Positions 57,778 to 64,000 of a DNA stretch of 64,000 nt are shown one piece after another. Both the position numbers and the translations under genes were made by a program. Position 1 is the first letter of the stretch, and each line of letters starts with the position of its first letter. The DNA lies in NCBI RefSeq assembly GCF_020379485.1, contig NC_063451.1, positions 22,736,630 through 22,800,629 on the forward strand, read 5' to 3'. Origin of the DNA: Brassica napus. Its lineage: Eukaryota; Streptophyta; Magnoliopsida; Brassicales; Brassicaceae. The notes under the pieces were generated by a model. It did not search any database, was not told where the DNA came from, and worked only from the letters and a program-made list of their open reading frames with translations.

Positions 57778-59427
57778 TCTATACTATTAAAAGGGAAGGA
57801 GTTTTGAAAAATCTACCTATGAAAAGTTGTTGGATCCTTTCATTAGACTTAACTATTTTTTGGTCTCACCTTATATTTCTCTAATTATCCCTTTTTTTAT
57901 TATTTGAGGAGCATTGATAAAAAATAACCTTGGCTTCATGTGTTTATTACATGTGTGTCATTTCCTAGATGTCATCACCACATGCACTCTCACCTTATTT
58001 TTTTAAAAGCCCTTTCTCAACAAGAATAATTACAAACAAATGCCACTGGTCATTACATTATACTATAAGATTTTCGATCAACATTACACTCGGATTTTTT
58101 TTTTAAAAATGGGGATTTAACTAAGGCAACATATTATTACCATTCAAAAAGAGACTTTATTGTTTGTTCGAAAACTTGGAAGTGGTTCATTTAAATAAGG
58201 CAATAAAATATATGTGTGTTTTAAGTCATTTACGCTTGAGTAAATAATTGATTCTTTAAACTTCATACAACTAAGTTCTTTACGGTTTGAATTGGTTATT
58301 TTATCTTAATATGCCGATTTGTAATAAAATATCATAACATGTATTGCTGTTCATATCTAATCTTGCAACAAGTAAACCATGTTTATCATAATGTTTTGAA
58401 AAACTAATATGAGCTTCAAATCGTTTTATGATCTTTTAGATTCAAGTCATCGAAAATCCCTTTTTTATTCCCAAAACTTAATGCTTCAAATTTAAAAGGA
58501 AACACAATTGAATTAATCACGGGATCGAATATATTATAGAAAAGAAAAATGAGAATGTTAACGTATTCAATGAAACAAAATTCGAAGAATTGAAATACTT
58601 ACCTTAATCGATCGGAGAATATTTGTGAAATAAAGTTTGCGTGACCAGAACTTGTATAGTATCACATGATTTGATCCCTTTTTTTTTACAGTAACGTCGT
58701 CATTAAGTGTGTCGCTTATGGTGCACTTGCTCATGTTTTCAATGATTTATGGAATTATATAGATGCAGACATAGTGTTATGTGTTTTACAGTGTTGGCAA
58801 ATTAATTGGGGATAAAGTAATCTATTGTATTTATTGTATATAATAAATCTTTTGGAGCTGATATTATATGTATATCTTGCTAATATTTTTCATCTTTCAT
58901 AATAAAGCCGACTTAAGAAGGTTACTAACATTGATGGGTTTTCCAAAATTGTCTTCGACCCCACTGGTGTTCCAGAAATTAATGTTTTACGATTGATGTA
59001 ATACATGCATTCACATATTTTGTTAAATAATGTTTTTAATTTCTCAAGATGATCTCTTTGCTATTGCTCATAATAGGATTGCAAACGAAGACTTTTGAAG
59101 ACATTATTGACAGCAGTTATTTTGTCTCTATTTTTCATTTTCTTTTGTTTTCTGATACATTGTTCCTTTTATATTTTATTAGACTATTGCTTATGTTTCA
59201 TTTAATATTATACTTATAATTTACCTTTATGCAAACAAATATACAATTTAATTTTAAAGTCCATCGCATATAAATTTATATTGAGATACTAAAATTTTTA
59301 GCTATAACACGTACTTTCTTACATATGTTTTTCTTACTATGACTTTAATTTTTATTATGTTTACATATTAAAAGTTATAATACTTTTAGATCTACTCGCT
59401 CCACGCAGGGCGCGGATTATCACCTAG
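57778..59427 (+). mobile_element. Helitron (non-autonomous)
   Basis: 5' end TCTATACTATTAAAAGGGAA after A. 3' end CTAG at 59424-59427 before T, preceded by the imperfect hairpin CCACGC-AGG-GCGCGG. It is 1650 bp with no Rep/helicase coding. The termini match the widespread Arabidopsis/Brassica Helitron consensus recalled. Confidence 0.8.
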
Positions 59428-60278
59428 TCTCTGACTATTAAGATCTTACCATATATTTCTCTGACTATATGTCTACACTAATACTGTTACCATGAGTCGA
59501 AAAATCTACCTACTCATTATTAATTATTTCTATTATATATAACCAAAGTTTATAAGTACGTTTTTCAACACGTATATTCTTTCGTTCTCTTTCTGCTGAT
59601 ACAAACTTTTCATTCAGCAAAAGATACCTGCATGAAACAGACTCACAAAATAAATATTTATTGCTTCACTGTGTCTATATTAATAATTCTTTGAAGCTTG
59701 GTGTTACAAAATAAATATCTACACGACTTCAAATGGTAAAGGCGATGATTCTGATAATGGCATCATGTACTTGGTGCTTCGAAAATGTTATCATTTACGA
59801 AACCATATACTCTTCAGCCTTTTATGCAAAAAAAAAAAACCATATACTCTTCATGGATTATCTGTTTAGGTAGAAAAATGGTTCTATATATTTTCAAACT
59901 TTCACATATCAACATTTGGTGAATCTAAAATATGTATTATAATTAATTAAAATGTAAAAAATAACATTTTAACAAATTTTCTATTTTTTCGACTTAACAA
60001 CTTTAAAATATCCAAATATTTTTATGTCATTTTGTTCATTCAAAATATCTAAGTCAAATAATTAGCTCAAAATATAGTAATATACTAAATCATTTTCTAG
60101 ATTTTGCATAAGATAGTAGATCAACAATTGTCAAATACGGAAATTCATCGTTACTGGTGATACTATATTTACATTCTAATACATTGAATCAGTTATAACA
60201 AATAAATGCATAAATTTATTTATGGAACGTGAAAACATATTTTATTGACGGGAGATTTAGTTGGAATTGCACATCAAA
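59428..60278. other. AT-rich spacer, no gene seen
   Basis: No open frame, RNA gene or repeat could be recognised. Confidence 0.4.
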
Positions 60279-61087
60279 TCTTATATATTAAAACAAAAAT
60301 CACAACCTTGATTTATGTGTAATATTTTTTAAAAATAGACTTAATGGACGTATTTCTATAAAGTCAAGTTACATTTAATCTCTAATCTTATTATTTAAAT
60401 TTTGGGTCTACCAGAAATTTTTATCCCAAAATTTTTATTGGGCTATCAATAATTGGATTTAAACAATAGATGATTCATTAGATTTATAGATAATATAAAT
60501 TAAATAGATATAATTTAATGTTGTAATACTATACATCCGTATGCTAAATATTTAAATATTTGTCGATGTTAACTTTTAAAATTATAAAGATATTTTTTTA
60601 AATAACAAAAAATCATATATCTAACAATGATTAATCTTTACTACCTTAAACCAATGAAACAAATTTTAAACTATATATTTTATTTTTAAAATTAAATAAA
60701 AGCTAAATGTTTAATTATTTACTCGATAATATAAATCTATGAAGCGAAAGGTTTAATTTTTTAAAAACTTTCTAAATTTGTGAAATGTTACAATATCTTT
60801 GAATATGACAATAAATCAATATTTTACTAATCTTTATATATATGGTTACGATTTTAATAATAAAATAATAATCTAAAAAAATATATATATATAGAAGAAG
60901 ATACAAATACATGTGAAAGTTTGAAATAATCTATTTAATGAAAAAAATATACAGTAAATTTATTATGTTTTAAAAATTGATGGACATATATATATTATAA
61001 TATATACCAATTTAGAATTGAAAACAAAATATTTATATAAAAATAAATAAAAACAAAAAATCGCGCGATCCAGTGGTAGAGATCTAG
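60279..61087 (+). mobile_element. Probable short Helitron
   Basis: Starts TCTTATATATTAAAACAAAAA after A and ends GATCTAGT at 61081-61088, with a small palindrome ATCGCGCGAT about 20 bases inside the end. The spacing is looser than usual, so this is a tentative call. Confidence 0.45.
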
Positions 61088-64000
61088 TACACACTTAAAA
61101 TAAGGTTCAAAAGAAAGTGCGATCTACGGGTAACCATTTTGTGGTCTGTAAAGAAAAATCTGGAATTCACCGCTGCAACTCTTCCTCGCCATCTCCGAAC
61201 AAATCTTCCTGCTAGGTCCTTCTTCTCCGGAGAAATTTGTAGTAGCTGTAAATCTCTTTTCATAAAAACTCCAGGATTTCTTTTGTTCTAATTGTACCAG
61301 ACTATATCTCCTTGCTAGTGATGACCAAAAGAAATTTGAGAAGCATAAATCTCACCGGTGATTATAACCCCTATTGAAAGTCGCACAGTACTCTTCATAA
61401 ACATGATCTGAACACGACAAAAGCTCTGAATCAACATCATCTCGATCCTTCACCCAAGGATAACCTAAGCTCGATAATTCATCTTTTGACCGAGCAAGGA
61501 ATTACACTCGCTTGAGAGAGGGAGCAAGCAACCGTTGAAATAGAGACATCTCATCTTTCGGCTTAATCTTTTAGAACATAGCAAATGAGAATAAGATAAC
61601 ATACATAGAATTAAAAGAGAAAAGAGTCCGATAAACCGGGATTTACAATCGAAGCCGAAGATAGATCCGAGCTGAATCACAAGAGCAAAATACAAAAGGG
61701 GTGGCGACCGACAGAGTAAGAACCACCGGCCGCTGAAACTCTATATGGATCTAGAAATTTCTCGAGAGAAGATGAAACGCTATTAAAGATATTTCTTACG
61801 CATGTCAATCTAAGTAGCTGGTTTAATACGTTATAAAACGACATTGTATAATGTCAATGGCATTCTATTGTAATTTTTTAGGAAAAATCAGGGTCAAGTA
61901 CTAAAAGTACTAAATGTACTCCGGTTTTAATAGTTTATATAAGATTTCCACTTTTGATTTACACAATCAAACACATGTTGTTGGAGGCACACTTTCTCTA
62001 TGTTGATTGTCTCTTATACCCCCAATTTTGTTTCTCTTCAACATTCTTTCTTTCGTAACTAAACTTTTCCTAACTAAAACAACAATCTGTCCAATCACAT
62101 CTCATCCCTTATCTCTCATATTTTGAGACAAAAAAATTTGAAATCACTTTCTTAGTTTCTCAAACCCTGATTACGATGACCCCCTTTCATCCTCTATCCC
62201 TGAACCTCGTTCAGTTTCGAGAAACCATGGTGAAATCGATGTCGAAGAAGAAAGAGAGCCTCCATAGTCAACCTTCTTCACCGCAGATCGACATTGAAGG
62301 TTTATATTTTGAATTCCTTAACTCTCTTTGACTTTCAAGAGTTTTTGAAATCCTTAACTTTTTTTTATGTTTTTCTTGTTTTTCTTGTTTATGTTGTAAT
62401 TTTTCCAATTGAATCGAATCTCTGAGATTTTGTGGATGGGAGAGATGACGAGCAGATCCGAGAGCTCCGGTGTGGAGAGGACGACGCGACGGCGAGCAAG
62501 TCCGAGCTCCGTTGTGGAGAGGATGACAGGATGGCCAGCAGATCCAAGCTCCGGTGTGGAGATGACGCGGAGACGAGCAGGTCCGACCTTCGTTGTGGAA
62601 AAGAAGATGACAAGCTCTCGTGGTGTGAAGGTTAGCTTCATTCCTTTTCTTACAAAGAGCTCAATTTTGACATTTACAGATTCCAATATCACTTCTTTTC
62701 TTCATATCAAAATCTCTGAGATCTAAATGTTGAACACTTCTTCTTTGTATATCCTATCAGAGATCTGAAAGTAAAAGTGCTTGACTTTAATTAAAGCATT
62801 TCTTTAATTATATTTTTTGGTCTCCCACAACAAGTGTTCTGCATCGATACTTTGATTATATGACTAGATGAATTTTTGGGCCAAACTTGACATGACCACA
62901 ACAAAGAATCTATGGATGATGCAGCAAGATATTTTGACTACATGACCGCATCAAGAGTCTATGATGTGGTCCACAACAACAATGTCCTAAACATCAATCT
63001 TGTTCCCACCCATTAAGAGTCCATGGATGATGCAGCTCAACACCTCCTATCCAGACTCCAAAACGTGGTGTATCTACTTTCACTTGGTCTTGTATTTCAT
63101 AACTATGTCAACATATGTAATTACTATAGACCAAACTTGGTGAAAGTATAGATGTTAATGTTTTAGTGTCAGTGTCCAACTTTGATATACATGTCCACAT
63201 ATAGTTTATAACTTTATTATCTAAATGTCCATTTTCACATTTTTTATAGATATTAATATATATATATATATAGAAAATGAATGTTAAAAAATAGATTATT
63301 TTATATATAATTTAATTTGATTATTATTTTCTTTTATATATGTTAGAAATTGAAATAAAAGTAAATGAAATTATAAAGGGAATAAAAAAACAAAAAATAT
63401 AACATATAAAGTAAACATAAAAGGTAACTAAGTTTGATCCCCACACCAACTAGACACGAGACGAATAACGACACCATCTTATTCCCTCTCTCAGATTACA
63501 TAGCTAATGGCATTTCCGTCTCACTTCAGCCTTTTATAGAAGAAAAGTGTCTCTCTAGCAAGAAGTGTCTTAAAAAGTAAAGAAAGACAAGAAAATGTCT
63601 TAAAAGGTAATGTACTCCCTTTAGTATCTGTATTTATTCGGTCTCGATTCGAGTATTTTGATTTTCGGGGTTTCAGTATTAAATATTTTAAAACCATTGG
63701 TTACTTGTGAAAATCAGTTCGGTCTTCAGTTTGATTGTGTTAGCAAAATTGTAAACCGGCTAATATCTAAAATATTCGAGTCTAATTTGGTTTCAATTCG
63801 GTTCTAACTTTTTGGATAATTTTGGATAATATAAATAAAAACATCGGATAATTCGGGGTTTCCAAGTTAAATATAAATAATTTATAGTATCCAAATAAAA
63901 ATATAAGATAATTTGAATTATTTTAAATATTTGGATCAACTATGTTCGGATGATTCAGATTAGAAATAGTATTTTAAAAAAAAATTGGTTATTTAAAAAT
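61088..64000. other. Repeat-rich intergenic DNA, no recognised gene
   Basis: 62166-62300 contains a short reading frame (MVKSMSKKKESLHSQ after an upstream ATG) that runs into a possible donor and then into the minisatellite at 62446. I cannot support it as a gene. 63240-63420 is AT-rich, and 63630-63960 has TTCGGTT-type repeated motifs seen in plant transposon debris. Confidence 0.45.
62446..62625. repeat. Minisatellite, about 39-42 bp units
   Basis: Four imperfect units sharing GAGCAGATCC, GAGCTCCGGTGTGGAGA and variants. Both strands stay open through it only because the unit length is near a multiple of three. Confidence 0.7.

Noticed and set aside
62354..62726. Overlapping frames on both strands near 62.5 kb
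   Set aside because: Produced by a minisatellite whose unit length is close to a multiple of three.

Overview
The window is nuclear DNA of a plant, most likely a Brassica or a close relative. Genes have many short introns with GT/AG borders, intergenic DNA is very AT-rich, and it is packed with Helitrons, MITEs, a LINE, an LTR retrotransposon and a PIF/Harbinger element. From memory, the gene order (fibrillarin 2, MATE transporter DTX35, PPPDE/DeSI peptidases, FtsJ-type SPB1 methyltransferase) matches Arabidopsis chromosome 4 around At4g25630 to At4g25730. This was not checked against a database.

Layout. 0.8-2.9 kb: fibrillarin (FIB2-like) with site II and telo-box promoter motifs and an intronic C/D snoRNA. 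3.2-3.5 kb: remnant of the last two MATE exons. 3.5-6.6 kb: repeat-rich spacer and the promoter of a DeSI gene. 6.6-10.4 kb: a six-exon gene whose frame runs from a PPPDE/DeSI domain straight into a complete RS-rich, disordered plant protein. 11.1-11.7 kb: broken DeSI tail and a broken fibrillarin exon 3. 12.0 kb: tRNA-Leu(CAA). 12.3-20.1 kb (minus): complete DTX35-like MATE gene of seven exons, with a 5-kb intron filled by Helitrons. 20-27.6 kb: spacer, Helitrons and small repeats. 27.7-29.6 kb: 5'-truncated LINE. 29.7-31.5 kb: Helitron. 31.6-32.4 kb: scar of a second copy of the chimeric gene. 33.2-34.7 kb: nested repeat with an array of E2F-like sites. 35.3-36.5 kb: intact DeSI gene. 36.8-44.9 kb: non-autonomous Ty3/gypsy element with antisense genes. 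45.5-49.3 kb (minus): SPB1. 49.4-54.5 kb: PIF/Harbinger element inserted in the SPB1 promoter. 54.6-56.4 kb: TIR element carrying a piece of an Mpv17/PMP22 gene. 57.8-64 kb: Helitrons and repeat-rich DNA without a recognisable gene.

Reading the repeats together gives a history. A block FIB - MATE - spacer - DeSI chimera appears to have been duplicated in tandem, and each copy then lost different genes. The left copy kept fibrillarin and the chimera and lost MATE. The right copy kept MATE, lost fibrillarin except part of exon 3, and lost the chimera except its promoter and 3' end.

Functionally, fibrillarin and SPB1 are both nucleolar rRNA 2'-O-methyltransferases, and the fibrillarin gene also hosts a methylation-guide snoRNA. 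The MATE and DeSI genes are unrelated neighbours. The most unusual object is the DeSI-RS chimeric gene.
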